DNA of 11,060 nt from Actinomycetota bacterium (GCA_009704515.1 WLDZ01000021.1:1-11060); one strand, 5' to 3'. Positions 1 to 8,091 are shown, numbered from the stretch's first letter. The notes: a model not told the origin generated them from the letters alone. Translations and numbers: made by a program.

Positions 1-453
1 TGAACCTCTATAAGTGAGCAATTCTTTCGCGAGTTCGGCCCCACCGCTTGCTTTTCGAGAAACAACTAAAACCGTGTCGTCTCCCGCTATCGTCCCGATA
101 ATTGACTTAATTCCCGAATAATCCAGCGAGCTCGCCAATAGTTGAGCGCCCCCGGGAGGAGTGCGAACAACGGCCAAATTTCCGCTTGCTTCAACAGAAA
201 GAATCAGATCCGCAGGCAATGGCATAGAGCGAGCTAATGAACCATCATCACTTTCGGAAATGGAATAGAGCGCTTCACCATCAGCACCTCTACTGCGGAC
301 CGCACCAATCTCTTCTAGATCGCGACTAGCCGTTGTTTGCGTGACCGAGAATCCAGCCTTTTTTAATTCGCGGACTAAATCTCCTTGTGATGAGATTTTT
401 CCGGCCTTGATAAGCGAAATAGCTTTTGACCGACGAGCTACTGCATTAGACAT
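1..453 (-). CDS. argR: Arginine repressor ArgR (3' end cut by window edge)
   Basis: Transcriptional regulator of arginine genes. With bound arginine the hexamer occupies ARG boxes, and here the obvious target is the operator at 4578-4615 in front of argC. The frame is open for 151 codons to the window edge, so only a few C-terminal residues should be missing (family about 150-170 aa). The N-terminal winged-helix domain shows the recognition-helix signature TQTTASRDL at about residues 38-46. The C-terminal oligomerisation domain carries PGGAQLLASSLD (100-111) and GTIAGDD (120-126), whose paired aspartates bind arginine in the family. The ATG at 453-451 overlaps the argD stop (TAATG) and has a good Shine-Dalgarno AAGGGG at 465-460 with a 6-nt spacer. 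It is therefore the last visible gene of the arg operon and probably autoregulated through the argC promoter. Confidence 0.95.
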   Translation of the reverse strand, partial: MSNAVARRSKAISLIKAGKISSQGDLVRELKKAGFSVTQTTASRDLEEIGAVRSRGADGEALYSISESDDGSLARSMPLPADLILSVEASGNLAVVRTPPGGAQLLASSLDYSGIKSIIGTIAGDDTVLVVSRKASGGAELAKELLTYRGS

Positions 454-1610
454 TACAGTCCCCTTACTTTGTCAACGCTCGTTGCAAAAGCTGTTATGAA
501 TTTTGAAATCTGACGATCTGTAACGATTAGCGGTGGCGCAATACGAATCACATTCTCGCTATTCCCGTTGACAAGAATGCCTAGCTTCTCAAGGGCTTTC
601 GTGACTTGTTTTGCTATAGGTTCAGAAAATTCGATGCCGATCAGAAGACCAGCACCGCGAACTTCCTTCACACCATCGATCAACGCGAGTTCGGCCATGA
701 GCTCTACGCCAACTGCGCTTACCCTCTCTAGTAGCGAGTTTTTTTCTATTGTGGAAATCACGGCTAATCCAGCAGCGGTAGCAACTGGGTTTCCCCCGAA
801 AGTCGAACCGTGATCACCAGGAATAAAAAGCGTTGCAGCATCTCCGAGAGCAATCATCGCTCCAAGAGGTAGTCCACCGCCAAGCCCCTTAGCAAGTGTG
901 ATCACATCTGGTTTGATACCTGAGTATTCATAACCAAACCAATCACCGGTGCGCCCCATTCCTGTCTGCACACAATCGAAGACCAAAAGCGCACCAGTCT
1001 CATCACAAAGTTCTCGCAACGCCTGTAGATATCCGTGAGGTGGAACTATTACACCAGCTTCGCCCATGATTGGTTCGACGATAACCATTGCGGTTTTCTT
1101 ATTGACCTTTTTTAGCATTGCGCCCATATCTCCGTATGGAACATGAGTTATGCCTTTAATCAGAGGTTTGAAGGGGTCGCGCTTTGCAGGTTGACCTGTC
1201 AGTGAGAGTGCGCCCAATGTGCGTCCATGGAAGGACTCTTTCGTTGCAACGATTCGGGTACGACCTGTTTTCCGCGATAACTTCAGTGCAGCTTCATTTG
1301 CCTCTGCTCCAGAGTTACAGAAGAACACACGCGCACTCTTTTCCCCTGTAAGTGCAACCAGTTTGCTCGAGAGTTCCAGAACATTTGGATGAGCATAGAA
1401 ATTACTCACATGTCCAAGTGTGGCAATCTGCTTGCTGACGGCCTTTACTACAGCAGGATGGGCATGACCCAGAACATTTGTGGCTATCCCCGCGAGAAAA
1501 TCCAAATAAGCATCGCCCTTTGAATCGGTGACGACGACACCTTTGCCTGAGACTAGTTCTAAGGTTGGTGCACCGTAATTTGATTGAAGCGAATTTGTCC
1601 AGGCTTTCAT
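453..1610 (-). CDS. argD: Acetylornithine aminotransferase
   Basis: PLP-dependent class III aminotransferase that converts N-acetylglutamate semialdehyde and glutamate to N2-acetylornithine and 2-oxoglutarate in the cytosol. It has 385 aa, normal for the family. Visible signatures are the phosphate-binding NSGAEANEAALK (99-110), FHGRTLGA (127-134), GEAG (183-186, containing the glutamate that is a substrate switch in ornithine aminotransferases), the PLP-lysine motif LAKGLGGGLPLG with Lys241, GSTFGGNP (268-275) and RIAPPL with Arg357. The PLP-ring motif reads FDCVQTGMGRTG: the Asp212 that contacts the pyridine nitrogen is kept, but the usual following Glu is Cys213 (codon TGT at 974-972). The ATG overlaps the argB stop by 4 nt (ATGA), with GGTG just upstream, so translation is probably coupled. 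The arg context favours ArgD over ornithine or GABA aminotransferase. Confidence 0.96.
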   Translation of the reverse strand: MKAWTNSLQSNYGAPTLELVSGKGVVVTDSKGDAYLDFLAGIATNVLGHAHPAVVKAVSKQIATLGHVSNFYAHPNVLELSSKLVALTGEKSARVFFCNSGAEANEAALKLSRKTGRTRIVATKESFHGRTLGALSLTGQPAKRDPFKPLIKGITHVPYGDMGAMLKKVNKKTAMVIVEPIMGEAGVIVPPHGYLQALRELCDETGALLVFDCVQTGMGRTGDWFGYEYSGIKPDVITLAKGLGGGLPLGAMIALGDAATLFIPGDHGSTFGGNPVATAAGLAVISTIEKNSLLERVSAVGVELMAELALIDGVKEVRGAGLLIGIEFSEPIAKQVTKALEKLGILVNGNSENVIRIAPPLIVTDRQISKFITAFATSVDKVRGL

Positions 1611-2407
1611 TTTGTCACCAGCGTTCCCCCTTGATGAGCTAACGCATCTGCGAAAGCTTCTGGATCTGTACCATCAATAATTCGTACAGCAATTGCTCCC
1701 GCCGAAATTGCATCGAGACAGGCCTGAACCTTTGGAGCCATTCCATCTGCAAAACTTCCCTTGATGTTCTCCAGCTCTGTCGAGGTAATCTCTGAAATTA
1801 ACGAATCTTTCTCGGGCCAGTTGCGATATATACCAGGTACATCGGTCATGATGATTAACTCTTTTGCCTTTAGCGCTCCCGCTACCGCCGCTGCGGCGAT
1901 GTCAGCATTTACATTTAAGCCCCCATCAGAATACAGATCGCTGGCAATGGGAGAAATTACCGGTGTTACTCCTTTTGCAAGCAGAACATCGATTGCTTCA
2001 GGGTCAATCTTTTCTACTTCACCAACGAGACCCAAATCTGCGTGATCTCCATTTACTAGTGAAGTTTGTTTGCGAGCAAAAATTGTTCCTGAATGGCGCC
2101 CAGAAATTGATAGCGCGAGGACCCCTGATTTGGTGAGAGTGTTTTCTACAGCGGGACCTACCTCTTTCGAAAGAACCCGCTCGACTATCTCAAAAATCTC
2201 TGGCGTCGTGTATCTAAATCCACCGACAAAATTGGATTTGATACCTGCTGCATCAAGTGCGGTATTTATCTGCGGACCGCCTCCATGCACTACAACAACA
2301 CGCATACCCTCAGCGATAGCGAGAGAGAGCTTGTGGGCAAAAGCACCATCCTTATCGCTCATGGCATGACCCCCAAATTTAACAACTAAAGTCTCTTTGC
2401 TAATCAT
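1607..2407 (-). CDS. argB: Acetylglutamate kinase, short form
   Basis: Amino-acid-kinase family enzyme that phosphorylates N-acetylglutamate with ATP, the second step of the pathway. It has 266 aa. Visible motifs are KFGGHAM (10-16) with Lys10, the glycine-rich VVHGGGPQ (39-46), the substrate region NVNAD (165-169), the nucleotide-side IIMTDVPGIY (185-194) and Lys226 in MAPKVQA. Only nine residues precede Lys10. Actinobacterial and other arginine-sensitive enzymes carry a further N-terminal helix of roughly 20 residues here, which builds the hexamer and the arginine site. In the reading frame upstream there is a stop after 11 codons and no alternative start codon, so the short N-terminus is real in this sequence. 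The ATG overlaps the argJ stop (ATGA) and the Shine-Dalgarno sequence is weak, suggesting coupled translation. Confidence 0.95.
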   Translation of the reverse strand: MISKETLVVKFGGHAMSDKDGAFAHKLSLAIAEGMRVVVVHGGGPQINTALDAAGIKSNFVGGFRYTTPEIFEIVERVLSKEVGPAVENTLTKSGVLALSISGRHSGTIFARKQTSLVNGDHADLGLVGEVEKIDPEAIDVLLAKGVTPVISPIASDLYSDGGLNVNADIAAAAVAGALKAKELIIMTDVPGIYRNWPEKDSLISEITSTELENIKGSFADGMAPKVQACLDAISAGAIAVRIIDGTDPEAFADALAHQGGTLVTK

Positions 2408-3552
2408 GTTGAGTAAGCCGAGTTCTCGTGGACATAATCATGAGAAAGATCATTGGTGAGCACTGTTGCATCAAAATCACCCACATTAAGACTGACAGTA
2501 AGCTCAACTAAACGATTCTCAAATGACACTTTATTCTTATCATCAAAAGGCGCGGAATTCTTAGCAACCTGAACTCCGTTGAGAGTGACATCAATTGTGA
2601 GTGGATTCAAATTAGCTTTTGCAGTGCCAACAGCGGCGAGAACTCGGCCCCAGTTAGGATCACCACCGAATATTGCGCACTTAAGTAAGTTATTTCGGGC
2701 GCAAGCTCGCGCAACTTCTACAGCGTCTTCCTCACTTACTGCACCATGAACTTTGATCGACACTGTTTTGGTGGAGCCTTCAGCATCGGCAATTAGCTGA
2801 GCTGCCAGAGAACCACAAATTTCCATGAGGACTATTTCGAGTTCCACCACGCTCATCTTGAGGCCACTTGCCCCAGAACCCATTAATAGAACAGTGTCAT
2901 TCGTAGACATGCAACCATCAGAATCAATTCGGTTAAATGTACGGTCACAGACCCGTTCAAAGATTTCCTGCGCTTCGGAAGGAAGTTCGCAATCGGTCAT
3001 GACAACTGAGAGCATCGTTGCAAGAGCAGGAGCGAGCATTCCTGCCCCTTTAGCGACGCCAACAGTGGTTATTCCTAGTCTGGAAACTTGAGCAATTTTT
3101 GGGACAGTATCTGTGGTCATGATGGAGCGGGCAATAATCTCTAGTGAATCTTCCTGTAGCTCGGTCGCAAGTTTCTCAACACCAAGAAAGATTTTATCCA
3201 TCGGAAGTCGTTCACCGATTAAGCCCGTTGAACAGATGACAACTTCGCCCGATGATATTTTCATAAGATCGGCAACCTTTTCGGCGCTCTGGTGAGTATC
3301 AAGGAAACCCTCTGGCCCGGTACAAGCATTCGCGCCACCAGAATTAAGTAAGGCTGCCCGAACGATTTTGCCTTTGGTGACCTCTCTTGACCAGATGACG
3401 GGGGCTGCAACAACTTTGTTTGTTGTATAGACAGCAGCCGCATCGAAGCGAGGTCCAGTATTTTCAATCAGTGTAAGGTCAAAAGCGCCAGAGCTTTTCA
3501 ACCCAGCGTGCATGCCAGCGGCACGGAAACCCTTAGGTAGCTGTGTTTTCAT
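2404..3552 (-). CDS. argJ: Glutamate N-acetyltransferase / ornithine acetyltransferase
   Basis: Transfers the acetyl group from N-acetylornithine to glutamate, releasing ornithine and regenerating acetylglutamate (the cyclic pathway). Some family members also use acetyl-CoA as acetylglutamate synthase; that cannot be read from the sequence. The 382-aa precursor is of the self-cleaving Ntn-type fold. The scissile site is in KGAGMLAPALATML, between Ala178 and Thr179, with Thr179 becoming the nucleophile of the beta chain. The oxyanion-hole pair Thr109-Gly110 lies in CSTGLIGERLP. Other family segments are LLNSGGANACTG (68-79), NRIDSDGCMSTNDT (207-220) and FGGDPNWGRVLAA in the C-terminal half. 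The C-terminus HENSAYST matches the conserved end. The start overlaps the argC stop by 4 nt (ATGA) with no strong Shine-Dalgarno, as expected for coupled translation. Confidence 0.96.
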   Translation of the reverse strand: MKTQLPKGFRAAGMHAGLKSSGAFDLTLIENTGPRFDAAAVYTTNKVVAAPVIWSREVTKGKIVRAALLNSGGANACTGPEGFLDTHQSAEKVADLMKISSGEVVICSTGLIGERLPMDKIFLGVEKLATELQEDSLEIIARSIMTTDTVPKIAQVSRLGITTVGVAKGAGMLAPALATMLSVVMTDCELPSEAQEIFERVCDRTFNRIDSDGCMSTNDTVLLMGSGASGLKMSVVELEIVLMEICGSLAAQLIADAEGSTKTVSIKVHGAVSEEDAVEVARACARNNLLKCAIFGGDPNWGRVLAAVGTAKANLNPLTIDVTLNGVQVAKNSAPFDDKNKVSFENRLVELTVSLNVGDFDATVLTNDLSHDYVHENSAYST

Positions 3553-4568
3553 GCGCCGAGACCATTACCCAATAAACCGGATGTAATATCAAAACCGCAC
3601 ATCAAATTTGCATTGTGAATAGCTTGTGCGGCAGCTCCTTTTCCAAGATTGTCGATTGCAACAGAGACCACAAGCCGTTGGGTATGTTTATCGATTGCAA
3701 TCTGCATCTGCGCAAAATTGCTTCCCAAGACGGAGGAGGTCTTGGGCATCTGACCTTCTGGTAAGAGTTGAACGAAAGGCGTTTGTAGATAGTAGCCGCT
3801 GTATTCAGCTCTTGCATTCGGAAGTGAAATACCACTGGTTAACTTCATCGTTAATGTCGCGAGAATGCCTCTTGGCATTGGTGCAAGAATTGGCGTGAAT
3901 GAAATTTTGGCATTTTGTCCACTGAGAGATGTGAGAGTTTCCTCAATCTCCGGCGTATGTTGGTGGACTCCCCCGAATTTATATGAGGTCAGCGATCCAC
4001 TTATCTCACTAGCAAGCAGAGAGACCTTTGCAGATCGGCCAGCTCCTGTCGTGCCTGAGGCGGCAACAACAACGATGTCTTCTAAATCAGCAAAGAGAGC
4101 TGCCGGAGCGGCTCCAAGGGTAATAGCAGTTGCATAACAACCTGGGTTTGCTACCTGTTTGGCTTCGGAGATCTCAGCCTTTTTTCCTGGCAAATCTGCC
4201 ATGCCGTAGACCCACGACCCTGCATAATTTCCCCCATAATATTTCTCCCATGAAAGTTGAGATTTCAACCTAAAGTCTGCACCCAGATCAACAATCTTTA
4301 GATGTGAAGGAAGTGCGGGAATAATTTTTGAAGATTCCCCATGAGGTAACGCAAGAAAGAGAAGCTCGCACTCTTCAAAGAGCTTTGCATCAAATGGCGA
4401 AAACTCTAAATCACGGTAACTTTGAAGTTGTGGGTGAATAGAAGTTATCTTCTCCCCCGCATTCGAATGCGCAGAAACTTCAGATACTTCAAAGTATGGG
4501 TGCCCCGCCAACAGGCGCAAGAGCTCTCCACCTGCATAGCCACTTCCACCAATTACGCCGATTTTCAT
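3549..4568 (-). CDS. argC: N-acetyl-gamma-glutamyl-phosphate reductase
   Basis: NADPH-dependent reductase that converts N-acetylglutamyl phosphate to the semialdehyde, the third step of arginine synthesis. It has 339 aa, the usual length for the type-1 enzyme. The Rossmann motif GGSGYAGGEL is at 7-16. The active-site cysteine is Cys144 in VANPGCYATA. SGTTGAGR (171-178) follows, and the histidine-containing GVHQHTPEIEE (200-210) is the family's catalytic His segment. It is the first gene of the arg operon and its stop overlaps argJ. The ATG at 4568 has no Shine-Dalgarno upstream. A -10-like TATCCT ends at 4575, leaving 6 nt before the ATG, so the transcript may begin at the initiation codon. 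Expression should be repressed by ArgR through the operator at 4578-4615. Confidence 0.96.
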   Translation of the reverse strand: MKIGVIGGSGYAGGELLRLLAGHPYFEVSEVSAHSNAGEKITSIHPQLQSYRDLEFSPFDAKLFEECELLFLALPHGESSKIIPALPSHLKIVDLGADFRLKSQLSWEKYYGGNYAGSWVYGMADLPGKKAEISEAKQVANPGCYATAITLGAAPAALFADLEDIVVVAASGTTGAGRSAKVSLLASEISGSLTSYKFGGVHQHTPEIEETLTSLSGQNAKISFTPILAPMPRGILATLTMKLTSGISLPNARAEYSGYYLQTPFVQLLPEGQMPKTSSVLGSNFAQMQIAIDKHTQRLVVSVAIDNLGKGAAAQAIHNANLMCGFDITSGLLGNGLGA

Positions 4569-4574
4569 GAAACT

Positions 4575-4603
4575 AGGATAGCATATTTATGCATCAAAAT
4601 GTA
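4575..4603 (-). promoter_or_regulatory. argC promoter, probably giving a leaderless transcript
   Basis: A TANNNT-type -10 hexamer, TATCCT, lies at 4580-4575. The argC ATG begins at 4568, so a start site 6-7 nt downstream of the -10 falls on or next to the A of the ATG. There is no Shine-Dalgarno. Leaderless messages of this layout are common in Actinobacteria. At 17-nt spacing the -35 region would be 4603-4598 (TACATT), a poor match that lies inside the first ARG box. The same -10 hexamer occurs in the predicted infC promoter. Confidence 0.6.
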
Positions 4604-4615
4604 TAAATATGCATA
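4578..4615 (-). promoter_or_regulatory. Tandem ARG boxes (ArgR operator) before argC
   Basis: On the minus strand, 4615-4598 reads as an 18-bp ARG-box-like palindrome with half-sites TATGCAT and ATACATT around an AT-rich centre; it matches the known TNTGNATWWWWATNCANA pattern except at the last base. After 2 bp a second, weaker box (4595-4578) shares ATGCAT and ATATGC. Together they also form a perfect 10-bp inverted repeat, GCATATTTAT at 4612-4603 and ATAAATATGC at 4590-4581, whose arm centres are 22 bp apart, about two helical turns. That is the known layout for an ArgR hexamer. The second box overlaps the -10 element, so binding would block RNA polymerase. The site fills nearly all of the pheT-argC gap. 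Confidence 0.85.
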
Positions 4616-4616
4616 T

Positions 4617-7073
4617 TTAAAGGGTTCTTAAAACTGCTCCTGTGCGCTTGGCTGCCTCAGCAACTGCGGACTCTCTAGCTTCTGTCACTTCTGCTCCCGT
4701 GAGAGTCCGATCTTGGGCTCGAAATACAAGGGAGAACGCCAGCGATATCTTGCCATCACCAATTTTGTCGTATCGGTCAAAGAGCGTGATGGACTCAAGA
4801 AGATTTCCCGCTCCAGCTCGTAGGGCTGATTCGACCTCACCTGCGGCTACGCTTGAATCAACAATCAACGCAACATCTTGCAGTGCGGCGGGCATAGTGC
4901 CTACTGTGAACGGGCGAACAAGCTGGGTCTCTGGCAAGGCGCTTAAACCCACTGCAAATGCAACCGAGCGTTCAGGTAATCCATATGCAGCAACAATTCG
5001 TGGATGCAGCTCTCCAGCATGTGCAACAGCTTTTCCATCGACTATCAACTCCGCACATCGCCCAGGATGCCAAGGAGCAAAATCTGATCGCTTAATCTCC
5101 CAATTGAGATTACAAAGTTGCAGAATATCTTGCGCGTATGCAATTGCATCCTGCCAGGTGAAGGACCGTGCCGGGCCTTGCCAATCTGAATTCTCTGTCT
5201 TACCAACTAATAAACCCGCAACATGGAAAGCCTGTGGAGGAACACTCGCAGCGATGGCATCAATTATCGATTGGTCTGGGCGAGTCCCAAGTTCAGGCGA
5301 AATTGCAGGAACTAACTTCTGTGAACTGCGGAAGATTGAGCCCATTTCAAAGATTGCGAAGTCTCTGGCTCCACGACTTATATTGCGTTGCGCAACCTCG
5401 ATGAGTCCCGGCACTAGATGAACACGCAGCAACGGAAATTCTTCCGACATTGGGTTGGCTATGCGGTAGGTGGCAGCCCTCTCGCCCACAAAACCCATTG
5501 AATCTATTGTCTGCTGGTTTGTGAAAGGGAAAGTCTGGACTTCGGCGAAGCCACGACTTGCCAGCATTGAAGCGATGGCCCTGCGGCGTTTTTGGGACGG
5601 TGAGAGTGATGCGTGCTTTGGACGCGGCGGAAGTATCGATGGAATTTTATCGTAGCCCACCATGCGAGCTACCTCTTCCACAAAATCCGCTGGCTGCAAC
5701 AAATCAGAACGCCATGATGGTGGATCTACTTTGAAAGTCTTTTCATCAACATCGCAACCGACTAAACGGAGAAGTGACGCGATTTCAGAAGGAGTGATTC
5801 TAATCCCCAGAACGCTTGCAACATATTCTGGATCTACCGTAACAACAGGTGCAAAACACGGTTGACCATCAATCACAGTTTCAATGTGTTTCGCAGTGGA
5901 AAGCTGAGTAAGTAGCTGAACAAATCGGGCAGAAGCAAACTGTGCGAGTGAAGGATCTACGCTTCTCTCAAGTCGACGCGAGGCCTCTGAAGAGAGTTTG
6001 TGGCGGCGAGAATTCTTGGCGATAGCAACTGGATTGAATCGGACTGCTTCGACGGCAATACGCGAAGTCGTTTCGGTAATTTCAGATTCAAGCCCACCCA
6101 TGGTTCCTGCAAGAGCAAGAGGTTTAGCATCATCCCAAACCATCAAATCATCAGGATCTAAGGTGCGTTCTTGCCCATCGAGGGTTGTAAATTTCTGAGG
6201 TTTACCAGCTCGCTTTACCGAGAGACCACCTGAAATCTTATCTGCATCAAATGCGTGAAGTGGTTGACCTAGTTCGAGCATTACATAGTTGGTAATGTCA
6301 ACAACGAGAGAAATTGAGCGCATTCCCATTTTTTCGATGCGCCGCTGCATCCACACGGGAGTTCTTGCGGATTGATCAAAATTACCAAGGGTTCGCAGGT
6401 AGAAAACACTCGCTGCATCAGCATCAACAATCTTTGCCGAAACTCCCTTGCCTGTATTTTCGAATGTAAGATTGCGAAGCGTTTCTACTGGATCTGTAAA
6501 TTTCAGCCCAAGAGCAGAAGCTACCTCACGAGCAACACCACGAATGCTCAGCGCATATCCGCGATCAGGATTTACAGCTATATCGAAAATAACATCGTTA
6601 ATCTCTAGCGCTTCGATTGCATCTGCACCAATCTGCGCAGAGTCCTCAGCGAAAGTCATGATGCCTGCGTGATCTTCGCTGATTCCAAGTTCTCGGCCTG
6701 AACAGATCATTCCATTCGAAGTTTTGCCATAGGTTTCGCGGGCAGCAATCACGAAGTTGCCGGGCAATACAGCCCCTGGAATTGCAACACAGACAATGTC
6801 ACCGACCGCAAAATTAGTAGCTCCGCAGATTACATAACGGGTTTCACCTTCACCGCAATCAAGACCCACATATCGAATTGGCTTCTTAAATCCCGTCACT
6901 TCCTCGATAGAGAGAACTTTCCCGAACTTAAGCGGTCCAGTTAAGTCTGCCCCTTGAGTGATTATTTCTTCAACTTCAAAACCAACACGGATAAGGGCAT
7001 CTGAGATGTTCTCTGCAGTAATAGAAGCTGGAATTTCTACAAACTCTCTAATCCAAGATAATGGCGCACGCAT
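4617..7073 (-). CDS. pheT: Phenylalanine--tRNA ligase beta subunit
   Basis: Large subunit of the (alpha-beta)2 phenylalanyl-tRNA synthetase. It binds tRNA-Phe and edits mischarged Tyr-tRNA in its B3/B4 domain, while catalysis sits in the alpha subunit. At 818 aa it is the full bacterial length. Domains in order: N-terminal B1 (1-40), OB-fold tRNA-binding region (about 41-150, with CGATNFAVGD at 83-92 and NGMICSGRELG at 120-130), B3/B4 (about 210-390, with VDITNYVMLELGQPLHAFD at 258-276), B5 (about 408-480, with PPSWRSDL and FVEEVARMVGYDKIP), catalytic-like core (about 490-700) and the ferredoxin-fold anticodon-binding domain (about 720-818). The start follows the pheS stop without a gap (TAAATG), with GGAG/AGGA inside the pheS end as ribosome site. 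No terminator is visible after the stop, so read-through into argC is possible. Confidence 0.97.
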   Translation of the reverse strand: MRAPLSWIREFVEIPASITAENISDALIRVGFEVEEIITQGADLTGPLKFGKVLSIEEVTGFKKPIRYVGLDCGEGETRYVICGATNFAVGDIVCVAIPGAVLPGNFVIAARETYGKTSNGMICSGRELGISEDHAGIMTFAEDSAQIGADAIEALEINDVIFDIAVNPDRGYALSIRGVAREVASALGLKFTDPVETLRNLTFENTGKGVSAKIVDADAASVFYLRTLGNFDQSARTPVWMQRRIEKMGMRSISLVVDITNYVMLELGQPLHAFDADKISGGLSVKRAGKPQKFTTLDGQERTLDPDDLMVWDDAKPLALAGTMGGLESEITETTSRIAVEAVRFNPVAIAKNSRRHKLSSEASRRLERSVDPSLAQFASARFVQLLTQLSTAKHIETVIDGQPCFAPVVTVDPEYVASVLGIRITPSEIASLLRLVGCDVDEKTFKVDPPSWRSDLLQPADFVEEVARMVGYDKIPSILPPRPKHASLSPSQKRRRAIASMLASRGFAEVQTFPFTNQQTIDSMGFVGERAATYRIANPMSEEFPLLRVHLVPGLIEVAQRNISRGARDFAIFEMGSIFRSSQKLVPAISPELGTRPDQSIIDAIAASVPPQAFHVAGLLVGKTENSDWQGPARSFTWQDAIAYAQDILQLCNLNWEIKRSDFAPWHPGRCAELIVDGKAVAHAGELHPRIVAAYGLPERSVAFAVGLSALPETQLVRPFTVGTMPAALQDVALIVDSSVAAGEVESALRAGAGNLLESITLFDRYDKIGDGKISLAFSLVFRAQDRTLTGAEVTEARESAVAEAAKRTGAVLRTL

Positions 7074-8081
7074 TTAGAGTCCTACTCCAAACTGACGTGT
7101 GAAGCGAAGATCGCCTTCGACAATGTCGTGCATATCTGTGATTCCATGACGGACCATCAGTGTTCGCTCAAGTCCCATGCCGAATGCAAATCCAGAATAT
7201 TCACTTGTATCTATTCCGCATGTTGCGAGCACCTTTGGGTTGACCATTCCGCAACCACCCCATTCAATCCAGCGACCATTAAAGAAGATATCAACTTCGG
7301 CACTTGGCTCGGTGAATGGGAAAAACGAAGGACGAAGACGAGTGGTCACATCATCGCCAAACATATGGCGCGCAAAATTATCAAGCGTTCCCTTCAGATG
7401 GGCCATAGTGATGCCCTTATCTACAACTAAACCTTCTACCTGGTGAAAGACCGGGCTATGTGTTGCATCGAGTTCGTCAGCGCGGAAGGTGCGACCTGGG
7501 CTGATTACATAGATAGGTGGTTTTTGTGTAAGCATAGTTCGAATCTGAACTGGCGATGTTTGCGTGCGTAGAACCATTCCTGACTCGGTTGGTTCTATGT
7601 AGAAAGTATCTTGCATGGTGCGTGCGGGATGATCTGCTGGAATGTTGAGCGCATCGAAGTTGAGCCAACCAGATTCGAGTTCGGGGCCTTCTTCAACAGA
7701 GAAGCCTTGCTCGATAAAGAAGTCAGAAACTTCATTTTTTATAATTGATATTGGATGAAGGCCACCACGATGAGTTCGCTGTACCGGCAAAGTTATATCT
7801 ACTACTTCTTCAATCAGAACACGGGCATCTCTTTCGCTCTCTAACTTTGCGGTTGCATCCGCCAAGAGGCGTCCAAGCTCTGCCTTAGCTTCACCAATAA
7901 TCTTTCCTGCTGAAGCCTTTTCTTCGGGTGAGAGGGAGCCAAGTGCGCGACTTGCTAACGAGATCGGCGCCTTATCGCCCACATGAGCAAGGCGAGCCAC
8001 TTTGAGATCATCAAGGTTGGTTGCTTGAGCAAATGCCTTTGCGGCGTCACTCAACCATCCTTGAATTTCCTGTGGATTCAT
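7074..8081 (-). CDS. pheS: Phenylalanine--tRNA ligase alpha subunit
   Basis: Catalytic subunit of phenylalanyl-tRNA synthetase, a class II enzyme that activates phenylalanine with ATP and charges tRNA-Phe. It has 335 aa from the chosen ATG. The N-terminal coiled-coil region (about 1-90, with LDDLKVARLAHVGDKAP) is the tRNA-contacting arm. The catalytic domain follows from RTHRGGLHPI (102-111), with motif 2 around RTFRADELDATHSPVFHQ (197-214) and motif 3 in GFAFGMGLERTLM (297-309). The phenylalanine-pocket alanine (Ala299) is kept. A TTG at 8102 would add seven residues and overlap the upstream gene. I prefer the ATG at 8081 because family similarity begins there and the purine-rich AGAGGG before the TTG is only 1 nt away. 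Neither start has a convincing ribosome site. pheT follows directly. Confidence 0.95.
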   Translation of the reverse strand: MNPQEIQGWLSDAAKAFAQATNLDDLKVARLAHVGDKAPISLASRALGSLSPEEKASAGKIIGEAKAELGRLLADATAKLESERDARVLIEEVVDITLPVQRTHRGGLHPISIIKNEVSDFFIEQGFSVEEGPELESGWLNFDALNIPADHPARTMQDTFYIEPTESGMVLRTQTSPVQIRTMLTQKPPIYVISPGRTFRADELDATHSPVFHQVEGLVVDKGITMAHLKGTLDNFARHMFGDDVTTRLRPSFFPFTEPSAEVDIFFNGRWIEWGGCGMVNPKVLATCGIDTSEYSGFAFGMGLERTLMVRHGITDMHDIVEGDLRFTRQFGVGL

Positions 8082-8091
8082 GGACGCAAGT

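Noticed and set aside
4642..5421. Long plus-strand open frame (259 codons) opposite pheT
   Set aside because: It lies wholly antisense to the conserved C-terminal half of pheT, its translation is low-complexity Ser/Ala/Arg-rich with no recognisable domain, and its composition is what antisense of a real gene gives.
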